A stretch of DNA of 64,000 nt from Anaeromicropila populeti (lineage in GTDB: Bacteria > Bacillota > Clostridia > Lachnospirales > Lachnospiraceae), in assembly GCF_900112775.1 (NCBI RefSeq), contig NZ_FOYZ01000006.1:202644-266643 (forward strand), read 5' to 3'. Below, piece after piece: positions 50,465-60,124 of the stretch; the first letter of the stretch is position 1; each line of letters begins with the position of its first letter. The notes beneath the pieces are model-generated. The model was not told where the DNA came from, searched no databases, and saw nothing but the letters and a program-made list of their open reading frames with translations. A program made the translations under genes and the position numbers.

Positions 50465-50811
50465 AGATCAACTAGATAAGTATATAGAGTGAAAGCTATG
50501 ATAAGGAGGAGTACATACTCACCAAAAGCAAAGAGAGAAGATGGCTGGTGTAAATCTTCGTGATGGGTGTATTGGAAGTAGCCTTTGAGCATTGAACCGA
50601 AAGAATATGGCAAGGCTGTATTTCGTAGGCTTCAACGTAATTCCAACGTTAGAGGGAAGACAATATAAGTGGAGTGTGTTTGAGTGGATTGGAAACAATG
50701 ATGTTTCAGACAGTTTCATTATCGTATTGATTGAGTGCAGGGTTTTCCCTGAATTTAGGTGGTAACACGGACGTATGTTCGCCCTAAGCAGTAATGCTTA
50801 GGGCTTTTTTT
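50465..50811 (+). promoter_or_regulatory. T-box leader with probable valine specifier
   Basis: The T-box sequence AGGTGGTAACACGG (about 50757-50770) precedes a strong terminator GCCCTAAGCA (50781-50790)/TGCTTAGGGC (50795-50804) plus seven T. The AGAGA motif lies at about 50532-50538 and GGCTGGTG near 50543. In the stem I specifier region GGAA-GTA-GCC, the triplet GTA (50578-50580) would be a valine codon. Uncharged tRNA would stabilise the antiterminator and switch on leuB-ilvD-ilvB. The class is certain; the specifier is by pattern and could be shifted. Confidence 0.88.
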
Positions 50812-50837
50812 ATGTGATAGCCCACACACTTTGTTCT
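50811..50837 (+). repeat. Scar or internally deleted copy of the dispersed intergenic element
   Basis: TATGTGATAG (50811-50820), like the left end of copy 1 (TATGTAATAG), is joined directly to CCCACACACTTTGTTCT, the right end of copies 1 and 2. The internal hairpins are missing. Confidence 0.6.
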
Positions 50838-50857
50838 AAAAAGAAAGGAAGATGAGC

Positions 50858-51949
50858 ATGAATTATAAGATTGCAGTAATTCCAGGGGATGGTATAGGAC
50901 CTGAAATTGTAAAAGAAGCAAAAAAAGTTTTAATTGAAATTGGCGAAAAATTCGGGCATAGTTTTGATTTTACTGAGGTTCTATTAGGAGGTGCCTCCAT
51001 TGATGTCCATGGGGTACCTTTAACAGATGAAGCAATTACAACAGCAAGAAATAATGATGCAGTATTAATGGGTTCTATTGGTGGAAATACTGCTACCTCC
51101 CCATGGTATAAGCTTCCACCTGAGAAAAGACCAGAGGCGGGATTGCTAAAGTTAAGAAAATCATTAAATCTTTTTGCAAATTTAAGACCAGCAGTGCTTT
51201 ATAATGAATTAAAGGGAGCCTGTCCATTGAAAGATGAAATAATTGGTGATGGATTTGATATGATGATTATGCGTGAGCTGACAGGTGGATTATATTTTGG
51301 AGAGAGAAAAACAGTAGAAGAAGATGGTGTAATGACCGCTTATGATTCCCTTACTTATAATGAAAACGAAATCAGAAGAATTGCAAAAAGAGGTTTTGAC
51401 ATTGCAATGAAACGTGGTAAAAAAGTTACAAGTGTAGATAAAGCCAATGTTCTTGATTCTTCCAGGCTGTGGAGAAAAGTTGTAGACGAAGTGGCAAAGG
51501 AATATCCAGAAGTTTCTTATGAGCATATGCTGGTGGATAATTGTGCAATGCAGCTTGTAAAAGACCCAAAACAATTTGATGTTATTTTGACAGAGAATAT
51601 GTTTGGTGATATTTTGTCAGATGAAGCAAGTATGGTAACAGGTTCTATTGGAATGCTGGCTTCTGCTAGTCTGAATGACACTAAATTTGGATTATATGAG
51701 CCAAGTCATGGTTCAGCACCAGATATTGCTGGTATGGATGTTGCAAATCCAATTGCAACTATTTTGTCAGCAGCAATGATGCTTCGTTATTCCTTTGATT
51801 TGGATAAAGAAGCAGATTTGATAGAGGCAGCGGTAAAAGAAGTTTTAAAAGCAGGATACCGGACGGGAGATATTTTGTCAGAAGGTAAAACAAAAGTAGG
51901 AACAAAGGAAATGGGTACTCTAATAGTAGATATGATAAAGAAAGGATGA
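50858..51949 (+). CDS. leuB: 3-isopropylmalate dehydrogenase
   Basis: A 363-residue LeuB that oxidatively decarboxylates 3-isopropylmalate in leucine synthesis. It has [75 protein letters not shown] and [13 protein letters not shown], all standard. The ATG at 50858 fits the AAAGGA site better than the ATG two codons before. It is first in the T-box-controlled operon and overlaps or abuts ilvD. Confidence 0.95.
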   Translation: MNYKIAVIPGDGIGPEIVKEAKKVLIEIGEKFGHSFDFTEVLLGGASIDVHGVPLTDEAITTARNNDAVLMGSIGGNTATSPWYKLPPEKRPEAGLLKLRKSLNLFANLRPAVLYNELKGACPLKDEIIGDGFDMMIMRELTGGLYFGERKTVEEDGVMTAYDSLTYNENEIRRIAKRGFDIAMKRGKKVTSVDKANVLDSSRLWRKVVDEVAKEYPEVSYEHMLVDNCAMQLVKDPKQFDVILTENMFGDILSDEASMVTGSIGMLASASLNDTKFGLYEPSHGSAPDIAGMDVANPIATILSAAMMLRYSFDLDKEADLIEAAVKEVLKAGYRTGDILSEGKTKVGTKEMGTLIVDMIKKG

Positions 51950-51954
51950 TAGCT

Positions 51955-53613
51955 ATGAGAAGTGATTCAGTAACAGAAGGAATGCAGCAGGCACCACACA
52001 GATCTTTGCTAAATGCGTTAGGCTTAACCAATGAAGAAAAGAAGAGACCTTTAATTGGAATTGTTAGTTCTCATAATGAAGTAGTTCCAGGACATATGAA
52101 TCTTGATAAAATAGTGGAAGCAGTAAAACTTGGGGTAGCAATGGCAGGAGGAACACCACTTGTATTTCCAGCAATTGCAGTATGTGATGGGATTGCAATG
52201 GGACATATCGGAATGAAGTATTCACTGGTGACCAGGGATTTAATTGCAGATTCTACTGAGTGTATGGCTATGGCACATGCATTTGATGCACTAGTAATGG
52301 TACCAAATTGTGATAAAAATGTACCTGGCTTACTAATGGCTGCCGCAAGAATAAATATACCTACTATTTTTGTAAGCGGAGGACCAATGCTTGCTGGTAA
52401 AGTAAAAGGTGAAAAGAGAAGTCTTTCCAGTATGTTTGAGGCAGTTGGTGCTTATGCAGCAGGTAAGATGACAGCAGAGGACGTTGAAGAATTCGAGAAC
52501 AAAGTTTGTCCAACCTGCGGTTCTTGTTCTGGTATGTATACAGCTAACAGTATGAACTGTCTGACAGAAGTTTTAGGAATGGGATTAAGTGGTAACGGGA
52601 CCATTCCAGCCGTATATTCGGAGCGTATCAGACTTGCAAAGCATGCTGGTATGAAAATTATGGAACTTCTTGAAAAGAATATCAAACCAAAGGATATTAT
52701 GACTGAAAAAGCATTTATGAATGCTTTGACAGTGGATATGGCACTTGGGTGTTCTACAAATAGCATGCTTCATCTTCCAGCCATTGCCAATGAAGCTGGG
52801 GTAAATCTGGATATGGAGATTGCCAATGAAATTAGTGCAAAGACGCCAAATCTTTGCCACCTTGCACCAGCAGGCCATACGTATATGGAAGATTTAAATG
52901 AAGCTGGTGGTGTTTATGCGGTGATGAATGAGCTTCAAAAGAAGAATTTATTATATACAGACTGTATTACTGTAACAGGAAAAACAGTGGGAGAAAATAT
53001 TGAAGGCCGTATTAATTTAAATCCTGAGGTAATACGCCCAATTGAAAATCCATATAGTGAGACTGGTGGAATTGCTGTTTTAAAAGGAAATTTAGCACCT
53101 GACACAGCGGTTGTAAAGCGTTCGGCAGTAGTACCAGAAATGATGCAGCATGAAGGACCAGCTAGAGTTTTCGATTGTGAAGAAGATGCCATTGCAGCAA
53201 TCAAGGGCGGAAAAATTGTTGCTGGAGATGTTGTGGTAATACGTTATGAAGGCCCAAAAGGCGGACCAGGCATGAGAGAAATGTTAAATCCAACCTCTGC
53301 GATTGCTGGTATGGGATTAGGAGCAAGTGTGGCATTGATTACAGATGGTCGTTTTTCAGGAGCATCCAGAGGAGCATCCATTGGTCACGTATCTCCAGAA
53401 GCAGCAGTAGGAGGTCCAATTGCCTTAGTAGAAGAAGGCGATAAGATTCGGATAGATATTCCAAATAATAAGCTGGAGATGCTTGTTTCAGAGGAAGAGC
53501 TAGAGAAAAGACGTGAAAAATGGCAGCCAAGAGAACCTAAAGTTACAACAGGATATCTTGCCAGATATGCCAGAATGGTTACATCAGGGAACAAAGGTGC
53601 AGTATTGAAATAA
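51955..53613 (+). CDS. ilvD: Dihydroxy-acid dehydratase
   Basis: A 552-residue IlvD, an iron-sulfur enzyme of isoleucine and valine synthesis. It has [56 protein letters not shown] split over two conserved blocks, [13 protein letters not shown] and [19 protein letters not shown]. The three cluster Cys (in NCDK, TCGSCSG region) are present. The ATG at 51955 has AAAGG upstream; an ATG at 51946 overlaps leuB by four bases and is less well placed. Confidence 0.95.
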   Translation: MRSDSVTEGMQQAPHRSLLNALGLTNEEKKRPLIGIVSSHNEVVPGHMNLDKIVEAVKLGVAMAGGTPLVFPAIAVCDGIAMGHIGMKYSLVTRDLIADSTECMAMAHAFDALVMVPNCDKNVPGLLMAAARINIPTIFVSGGPMLAGKVKGEKRSLSSMFEAVGAYAAGKMTAEDVEEFENKVCPTCGSCSGMYTANSMNCLTEVLGMGLSGNGTIPAVYSERIRLAKHAGMKIMELLEKNIKPKDIMTEKAFMNALTVDMALGCSTNSMLHLPAIANEAGVNLDMEIANEISAKTPNLCHLAPAGHTYMEDLNEAGGVYAVMNELQKKNLLYTDCITVTGKTVGENIEGRINLNPEVIRPIENPYSETGGIAVLKGNLAPDTAVVKRSAVVPEMMQHEGPARVFDCEEDAIAAIKGGKIVAGDVVVIRYEGPKGGPGMREMLNPTSAIAGMGLGASVALITDGRFSGASRGASIGHVSPEAAVGGPIALVEEGDKIRIDIPNNKLEMLVSEEELEKRREKWQPREPKVTTGYLARYARMVTSGNKGAVLK

Positions 53614-53657
53614 CGGATTATAAAATATTTTCTTAAAGAGACGGAAAGAGGTGGAGT

Positions 53658-55337
53658 ATGTTATTATCAGGTTCACAAATTCTGATTGAATGCTTAAAGG
53701 AACAGGGCGTGGATACTATTTTTGGGTATCCAGGCGGTTCTGTTTTAAATATATATGATGAATTATATCAACATCCTGAAATCAGGCACATATTAACTTC
53801 TCATGAGCAGGGGGCTTCTCATGCTGCTGATGGATATGCACGTTCAACGGGCAGGGTTGGTGTATGTCTGGCTACTAGCGGACCAGGTGCAACGAATTTG
53901 GTAACAGGAATTGCAACAGCATATATGGACTCTGTTCCAATGGTGGCAATCACAGGAAATGTACCAACCCCGCTTCTTGGGAAGGATAGTTTTCAAGAAG
54001 TAGATATTGCTGGCATCACTATGCCAATTACAAAACACAGCTTTATTGTAAAAGATATTGAAAAACTGGCTGATACCATCAGACGTGCTTTTGAAATTGC
54101 ACAAGAGGGACGTCCAGGGCCTGTTCTGGTAGATATCACAAAGGATGTTACCGCAGCAAAGACAGATTATGAAAGGACAGCTCCAAAGTTAATCAGCCGT
54201 GTCACAAATACTATTACAGAGCATGATATTGAAACAGCAGTAAAAATGATTGGAAAAGCAAAGAAACCAATGATTTTTGTGGGCGGAGGTGCAGTAATCT
54301 CTAATGCAGAGCAGGAGTTGAGAGAATTTGTAGAAAAGGTGGATGCACCAGTTACCGATACCTTAATGGGAAAGGGAGCATTTTCAGGTGATAGTGAGTA
54401 TTACACAGGAATGCTGGGGATGCATGGAACAAAGACAGCAAATCTCAGTGTAACAGAATGCGATTTATTAATTGTAGTTGGTGCTAGATTTTCTGATCGT
54501 GTTACAGGAAATGCTTCCAAATTTGCCAAAAAGGCGAAAATACTTCAAATTGATATTGATCGGGCAGAGATAAATAAAAATATTGTTGTGGACCACTGTG
54601 TAGTTGGAGATGTGAAGGCAGTACTGGATATTTTAAACCGTAAAATAGAAAAGCAGTATCACAAGGAATGGATAGAACATGTGATGGCAAAAAAAGATGC
54701 TATGCCAGTTAAGTATCCAAAAGATAGATTAACAGGTCAATTTGTCATTGAGAAGATATATGAACTTACTGGTGGTGACGCTATTATTACTACAGAGGTT
54801 GGACAGCATCAGATGTGGGCATCCCAATTTTATAAATATAAAAAGCCAAGAACTTTTTTAACTTCAGGCGGTCTGGGAACTATGGGATACGGATTAGGTG
54901 CCAGCATTGGGGCTAAAGTTGCAAACCCAGATAAAATGGTGTTTAATATTGCTGGTGATGGCTGCTTCCGTATGAATATGAATGAAATTGCTACCGCTGT
55001 AAGGTATCAGATTCCAATTATCCAGGTGGTATGTAACAATGGCGTACTGGGAATGGTTCGCCAGTGGCAGACCCTGTTTTATGGTAAACGGTATTCTCAT
55101 ACGGTATTAGAGGATAAAGTTGATTTTGTTAAGCTGGCAGAGGCAATGGGGGCAAAAGCATACCGCATTACAACAATGGAAGAGACAGAGGCAGTTTTAA
55201 AGGAAGCAATGGCTTTAAATGAGCCAGTTGTAATAGACTGCATGATCCATTGTGATGACAAGGTATGGCCTATGGTAGCACCAGGTGCTGCAATTGAAGA
55301 AGTCTTTTCAGAAGAAGATTTGGAATCTAAAAAATAG
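53658..55337 (+). CDS. ilvB: Acetolactate synthase, large (catalytic) subunit
   Basis: A 559-residue thiamin diphosphate enzyme making 2-acetolactate or acetohydroxybutyrate. It has DTIFGYPGGSVLNIYDELY, HEQGASHAADGYARSTG with the cofactor-activating Glu, FQEVDIAGITMPITKHSF, the FAD-binding GMLGMHGTKTAN and GDGCFRMNMNE for the cofactor metal. No ilvN regulatory subunit or ilvC is next to it; serC follows with its own promoter. AAAGAGGTGG precedes the ATG. Confidence 0.94.
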   Translation: MLLSGSQILIECLKEQGVDTIFGYPGGSVLNIYDELYQHPEIRHILTSHEQGASHAADGYARSTGRVGVCLATSGPGATNLVTGIATAYMDSVPMVAITGNVPTPLLGKDSFQEVDIAGITMPITKHSFIVKDIEKLADTIRRAFEIAQEGRPGPVLVDITKDVTAAKTDYERTAPKLISRVTNTITEHDIETAVKMIGKAKKPMIFVGGGAVISNAEQELREFVEKVDAPVTDTLMGKGAFSGDSEYYTGMLGMHGTKTANLSVTECDLLIVVGARFSDRVTGNASKFAKKAKILQIDIDRAEINKNIVVDHCVVGDVKAVLDILNRKIEKQYHKEWIEHVMAKKDAMPVKYPKDRLTGQFVIEKIYELTGGDAIITTEVGQHQMWASQFYKYKKPRTFLTSGGLGTMGYGLGASIGAKVANPDKMVFNIAGDGCFRMNMNEIATAVRYQIPIIQVVCNNGVLGMVRQWQTLFYGKRYSHTVLEDKVDFVKLAEAMGAKAYRITTMEETEAVLKEAMALNEPVVIDCMIHCDDKVWPMVAPGAAIEEVFSEEDLESKK

Positions 55338-55356
55338 TGTTTGGAAAAAATAAAAG

Positions 55357-55385
55357 TTGACTTAAAAAATGGTAAGTTTTATAAT
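55357..55385 (+). promoter_or_regulatory. Promoter of serC-serA
   Basis: TTGACT (55357-55362) and TATAAT (55380-55385) are 17 bases apart, about 80 bases before serC. Confidence 0.75.
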
Positions 55386-55464
55386 TACTTTTAATAATAG
55401 AATTGAATGAGACAGTTTAAGTAATGTTATACAATATGTAATCAAATAAAGGAGGATACACACA

Positions 55465-56547
55465 GTGGGTCGAATATATAACTTTTCAGCAGGTCCAGCA
55501 GTTTTACCAGAAGAGGTTTTAAAAGAAGTAGCAGGGGAAATGCTAGATTATAAGGGAACTGGTATGTCAGTAATGGAAATGAGCCATCGTTCTAAGGCAT
55601 ACGAGGAGATTATTAAGGGAGCAGAACAGGATTTACGTGACTTAATGAACATTCCTGACAATTATAAGGTTTTATTTCTTCAAGGCGGAGCGTCCCAGCA
55701 ATTTGCTATGATTCCCATGAACCTTATGAAAAATAAAGTTGCAGATTATATTGTAACGGGTCAATGGGCTAAGAAGGCTTATCAAGAAGCGGCAAAGTAT
55801 GGGAAAGCCAATAAGATAGCTTCATCAGAGGATAAGACATTTTCGTATATTCCAGATTGTTCTGATCTTCCTATTAGTGAGGATGCTGACTATGTTTATA
55901 TTTGTGAGAATAATACTATCTACGGAACTAAATTTAAGACATTGCCTAATACAAAGGGAAAAACTTTAGTTGCTGATGTATCATCCTGTTTTTTATCAGA
56001 ACCAGTTGATGTAACAAAATATGGAATTATTTATGGTGGTGTTCAAAAGAACATCGGTCCTGCTGGAGTTGTAATTGTAATTATACGTGAAGACTTAATA
56101 ACAGAGGATACCCTTCCAGGTACTCCTACTATGCTTCAGTATAAAATTCATGTGGAGAATGAGTCTATGTATAATACTCCACCAGCATATGGTATTTATG
56201 TTTGTGGAAAGGTATTTCAGTGGCTTAAAAATATGGGCGGCTTATCTGTAATGAAAGAAAGAAATGAAGAAAAGGCAGCCATTCTGTATGATTTCTTAGA
56301 TCAAAGTGAATTATTCAAGGGAACTGTTTGCAAAGAAGATCGTTCTTTAATGAATGTCCCATTTGTAACAGGTAATGATGAGCTAGATGCAAAATTTGTA
56401 AAAGAGGCAAAAGCAGCCGGATTTGAAAACTTAAAAGGACATAGAACAGTTGGTGGAATGCGTGCAAGTATTTATAATGCAATGCCAAAAGAAGGTGTAA
56501 TTGCACTTGTTGAATTTATGAAGAAGTTTGAAGCAGAGAATAAATAA
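55465..56547 (+). CDS. serC: Phosphoserine aminotransferase
   Basis: A 360-residue PLP enzyme converting 3-phosphohydroxypyruvate to phosphoserine. It starts RIYNFSAGPAVLPEEVLKE, has MSVMEMSHRSKAYEEI, LFLQGGASQQFAMIP, the PLP-lysine YGGVQKNIGPAG, and ends GHRTVGGMRASIYNAMP. The start is GTG at 55465 with AAAGGAGG upstream. It is 46 bases before serA, and together they make the serine branch. Confidence 0.96.
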   Translation: MGRIYNFSAGPAVLPEEVLKEVAGEMLDYKGTGMSVMEMSHRSKAYEEIIKGAEQDLRDLMNIPDNYKVLFLQGGASQQFAMIPMNLMKNKVADYIVTGQWAKKAYQEAAKYGKANKIASSEDKTFSYIPDCSDLPISEDADYVYICENNTIYGTKFKTLPNTKGKTLVADVSSCFLSEPVDVTKYGIIYGGVQKNIGPAGVVIVIIREDLITEDTLPGTPTMLQYKIHVENESMYNTPPAYGIYVCGKVFQWLKNMGGLSVMKERNEEKAAILYDFLDQSELFKGTVCKEDRSLMNVPFVTGNDELDAKFVKEAKAAGFENLKGHRTVGGMRASIYNAMPKEGVIALVEFMKKFEAENK

Positions 56548-56593
56548 ACAGGGGGATTTCAGTGAATGAAATCTGTGCATATAGGAGGAAAAA

Positions 56594-57757
56594 ATGGTAA
56601 AAGTAAATTGTTTGAATCCAATTGCAAATTGCGGTTTGGATTTATTGACAGAAAATTATGAAAAAACAGATAATTTTCAAGAGGCAGATGCTGTATTAGT
56701 GCGTAGTGCTGCAATGCATGACTTGGAATTAGCTGAGAATTTAGCAGCAGTTGCACGCGCTGGAGCAGGAGTTAATAATATTCCTTTAGATAAATGTGCT
56801 GAAAAGGGAATTGTTGTATTCAATACACCAGGTGCTAATGCAAATGGTGTGAAAGAATTAGTCATTGCAGGTCTGATGATGGCTTCTCGTGATATTATTG
56901 GTGGAATTAACTGGGTAAATGAAAATAAGTCAGATGAAGCAATTGGAAAAACAATGGAAAAGGCTAAATCAAAATTTGCTGGAAGAGAAATTCAAGGAAA
57001 AAAGCTTGGAGTAATTGGATTAGGAGCAATTGGTGTGCTTGTGGCAAATGCAGGGAATCGCTTGGGTATGGATGTTTATGGATGTGATCCATTTTTATCA
57101 GTTGAACACGCTTTAAATATGTCAAGGGATATTACACTAGTGAAGACCCGTGAAGAGATTTTTAGAGAATGTGATTATATTACAGTTCATGTGCCTTTAC
57201 TTGATGATACAAGAGAAATGATTAACAAGGATACTATGGCAATGATGAAGGATGGTACAGTAATTCTGAATTTTGCAAGAGATCTGCTTGTTAATGATGA
57301 TGATATGAAGGAAGCATTAGAAAGTGGAAAGATTGGAGCATATGTAACAGATTTCCCAAATCCGAAGACTGCAAATATGAAAGGGGTTATTGCCACTCCA
57401 CATTTGGGAGCATCTACTGCTGAATCAGAAGATAATTGTGCAATCATGGCTGTCAGAGAGATTATGGATTATATGGAGAATGGTAATATAAAAAATTCTG
57501 TCAATTATCCAGCTTGTGATGCAGGTGTTTGCAACACCGCAGGACGTATTACGGTCTGCCACAAAAATGTACCTAATATGTTGACTCAGTTCACAGCCAT
57601 TTTTTCAAAAGAAGGCATTAATATTGAAAATATGATTAATAAGAGTCGTGGAGAATATGCATATTGTATCTTTGATATTGGAGCTGCTTCTACGGATCAT
57701 TTAGTAGAACAGTTACAAGATATTGAAGGCGTATTAAAGGTAAGAATAATCAAATAG
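56594..57757 (+). CDS. serA: D-3-phosphoglycerate dehydrogenase with a C-terminal ACT domain
   Basis: A 387-residue short-form SerA, the first step of serine synthesis. The NAD-binding domain has LGVIGLGAIGVLVANAG; the catalytic region has NFARDLLVND and PHLGASTAESEDNCA. An ACT domain (about 315-387) with LTQFTAIFSKEGINIENMIN ends the protein, suggesting serine or related amino-acid feedback. AGGAGG precedes the ATG. A terminator follows at 57792. Confidence 0.95.
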   Translation: MVKVNCLNPIANCGLDLLTENYEKTDNFQEADAVLVRSAAMHDLELAENLAAVARAGAGVNNIPLDKCAEKGIVVFNTPGANANGVKELVIAGLMMASRDIIGGINWVNENKSDEAIGKTMEKAKSKFAGREIQGKKLGVIGLGAIGVLVANAGNRLGMDVYGCDPFLSVEHALNMSRDITLVKTREEIFRECDYITVHVPLLDDTREMINKDTMAMMKDGTVILNFARDLLVNDDDMKEALESGKIGAYVTDFPNPKTANMKGVIATPHLGASTAESEDNCAIMAVREIMDYMENGNIKNSVNYPACDAGVCNTAGRITVCHKNVPNMLTQFTAIFSKEGINIENMINKSRGEYAYCIFDIGAASTDHLVEQLQDIEGVLKVRIIK

Positions 57758-57791
57758 AACTTGATAGATTTGAATTAATATGTTAAATTAT

Positions 57792-57842
57792 GGGAAGAAT
57801 CATTAGATGAAATGTTTGTCTGATGAGTTCTTCCCTTATTAT
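57792..57842 (+). terminator. Terminator of serC-serA
   Basis: GGGAAGAA (57792-57799) pairs with TTCTTCCC (57828-57835), extended by imperfect inner pairing (TCATTAGA with TCTGATGA), followed by TTATTAT. Confidence 0.82.
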
Positions 57843-57941
57843 ATAATGATAAAAAAAGTGTAAGAAAAAGGTATGATTTTTTTGTGTGTAGTGGTAAAAT
57901 TTAATTTGACCATTATAGAACTGTAGAAAGAAGGTTTTTAA

Positions 57942-59018
57942 ATGACAAAGATTAATATAATCTCTGGTTTTCTGGGAGCTGGAAAAACAACATTAATTAA
58001 GAAGTTATTAAAGGAAGTATATCAAGGCGAAAAGGTAGTTTTGATTGAAAATGAATTTGGTGAGATAGGAATTGACGGCGGATTTTTAAAGGATGCTGGA
58101 ATTCAGATTACAGAAATGAATTCAGGATGTATCTGCTGTTCATTGGTGGGCGATTTTGGAAGGGCTTTAAAAGATGTAATGGAGCAGTTTTCTCCAGACA
58201 GAATAATTATTGAACCATCAGGTGTTGGTAAGTTATCGGACGTAGTAAAAGCAGTCAAGGATGTTCAATTTGATTCAACTGTTGAGCTAGATAGCTATGT
58301 TACGGTAGCAGATGCTAATAAATGTAAAATGTATATGAAAAATTTTGGAGAATTCTTTAACAATCAGGTTGAATACGCTACAACAATTATTTTGAGCCGT
58401 ACTAAGAACATAAAACAAGAAAAGCTGGAAGAGGTTGTGAAATTAATCAGGGAGCATAATAAGGAGGCAACAATCATTACTACAGACTGGGAGCAGATAA
58501 CAGGGACTCAGATTGTTGCAGCTATGAAAAAAGACAATTCTCTAGTGGACGAGCTTCTGAAGGCTAGTGATATATGTCCTGAATGTGGGCATCACCATGA
58601 GCATCATCACGAACATGCTCATGGACACGAAGAAAAGGAGTGCAGCTGCCATGAGCATGAGGAACACCACCATGATCATCACCACCATGATGGAGAGGAA
58701 TGTAGCTGCCATCACCACGATCATCATCACCATCATGCAGATGAAGTATTTACAAGCTGGGGTAAGGAAACTCCACATAAATTTGAAAAAACAGAAGTAG
58801 AAAATGCACTGAAGGCTTTATCAGAAACAGATGAATATGGAACAATTTTACGCGCTAAGGGAATGGTTTCAGGAGCAGATGGAAATTGGATTTACTTTGA
58901 CTTAGTACCTGGTGAATATGAATTGCGGGAAGGTGCCCCAGAGTACACAGGAAGACTTTGTGTAATTGGAACGAATTTGTCAGAGGAAAAATTGGAAAAG
59001 CTGTTTCATATCTCCTAA
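57942..59018 (+). CDS. COG0523/CobW-family GTPase metallochaperone with a His-rich tract
   Basis: A 358-residue G3E GTPase. It has Walker A GFLGAGKTT near residue 6, the metal-binding GCICCSLVGD, IIEPSGVGKLSDVV and a C-terminal CobW_C-like domain (about 280-358). A His-rich tract at about 217-266 carries HHEHHHEHAHGH and two ECSCH segments, a strong metal-binding loop. COG0523 proteins deliver or allocate zinc or other metals to enzymes. It precedes a second related gene by 12 bases in the ATG chosen frame plus leader. No Zur box was recognised upstream. Confidence 0.9.
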   Translation: MTKINIISGFLGAGKTTLIKKLLKEVYQGEKVVLIENEFGEIGIDGGFLKDAGIQITEMNSGCICCSLVGDFGRALKDVMEQFSPDRIIIEPSGVGKLSDVVKAVKDVQFDSTVELDSYVTVADANKCKMYMKNFGEFFNNQVEYATTIILSRTKNIKQEKLEEVVKLIREHNKEATIITTDWEQITGTQIVAAMKKDNSLVDELLKASDICPECGHHHEHHHEHAHGHEEKECSCHEHEEHHHDHHHHDGEECSCHHHDHHHHHADEVFTSWGKETPHKFEKTEVENALKALSETDEYGTILRAKGMVSGADGNWIYFDLVPGEYELREGAPEYTGRLCVIGTNLSEEKLEKLFHIS

Positions 59019-59048
59019 ACAAGTAGACAAATGGAAGGGAGTAAAAAT

Positions 59049-59999
59049 ATGGAGATACCAGTATATATTGTAACAGGATTTCTTGAAGGCGGTAAAACAG
59101 TATTTATTCAGGAAACGTTAGAAAGTGATGACTTTACAAAGGATGAACGAACTCTCTTGATTACCTGTGAAGAAGGAATGGTAACCTATGAAAAGGAATT
59201 CTTGAGTAAAGTATATACAGAACAGGTTGAGATTAATTGTGAAGAGGAACTGACAGAAGAATTTTTAGCCAGCTGTCAAATAAAGTATAAACCAGACAGG
59301 ATATTATTTGAATATAATGGGATGTGGAAGTTAGAGACATTATTAACAGTAAAGATGCCTGCAAACTGGGAAATTGTGCAGATCATTAATTTAGTAAATG
59401 CAGACACATTTCCAGTTTATCTTACCAATATGCGGTCACTTGTAATAGAGCAATTTACGAATACTGATATGGTTATTTTTAATAGGTGTGAAGAAATGAC
59501 TCCTGGAGCTGCTTATATTCGAACCATTAAAGCGGTAAATCCAAGAGCTCAGATTTATTTTGAGACAAAAAGCGGAAAACCTTTGGAAGTAGAGGAGGTT
59601 CTGCCATATGATTTAGATGCAGAGGTAGTGGAAATTGCAGATCAGGATTTCGGTATCTGGTACGTGGATGCTATGGATGAGCCAAAGAAATATGTTGGAA
59701 AAACCATTAAACTAAAAGGACTGGTGTATAAGTCAGATAAATTTTCAAAGGGCACGTTTGTACCAGGACGGTTTGCTATGACTTGCTGTGCAGATGATAT
59801 TGCTTTTATTGGATTCATTAGTAAGGGAACAAAGGAACAGCTACCGATGATTGAACAATTAGTGAATCGTGAATGGGTCATGGTGACTGCTGAAGTTCGA
59901 AATGAATTTTGTAAAGATTATCGAAAGAAGGGACCTGTCTTGTATATTAAAGAAATTGAATATGCGGATAAGCCAGAAGAAGAATTAATTTATTTCTAA
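59049..59999 (+). CDS. CobW-like GTPase domain fused to a YcgQ/DUF1980-like C-terminal domain
   Basis: A 316-residue protein. The N-terminal part resembles the G3E GTPases, with YIVTGFLEGGKTVFIQ as a Walker A (GFLEGGKT), but the CxCC motif is absent. Residues from about 200 (YVDAMDEPKKYVGKTIKLKG) to FAMTCCADDIAFIGFI and VMVTAEVRNEF look like the OB-type C-terminal domain of YcgQ/DUF1980 (TIGR03943) proteins. Those proteins are often encoded with zinc-regulated COG0523 genes. GGAAGGGAG precedes the ATG at 59049. It is downstream of the His-rich COG0523 gene and probably acts with it in metal handling. Confidence 0.7.
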   Translation: MEIPVYIVTGFLEGGKTVFIQETLESDDFTKDERTLLITCEEGMVTYEKEFLSKVYTEQVEINCEEELTEEFLASCQIKYKPDRILFEYNGMWKLETLLTVKMPANWEIVQIINLVNADTFPVYLTNMRSLVIEQFTNTDMVIFNRCEEMTPGAAYIRTIKAVNPRAQIYFETKSGKPLEVEEVLPYDLDAEVVEIADQDFGIWYVDAMDEPKKYVGKTIKLKGLVYKSDKFSKGTFVPGRFAMTCCADDIAFIGFISKGTKEQLPMIEQLVNREWVMVTAEVRNEFCKDYRKKGPVLYIKEIEYADKPEEELIYF

Positions 60000-60124
60000 A
60001 TTTTTATTTTAGTTCATTTAAGTATCACAAATATTCCTTCTATAAAATATAATAATGGTGAAAGGTGTTTTGCGTTTTTTCATTTTATTAATTCCATGGA
60101 AGAAAGCATAGTAGGAGGTTTATT

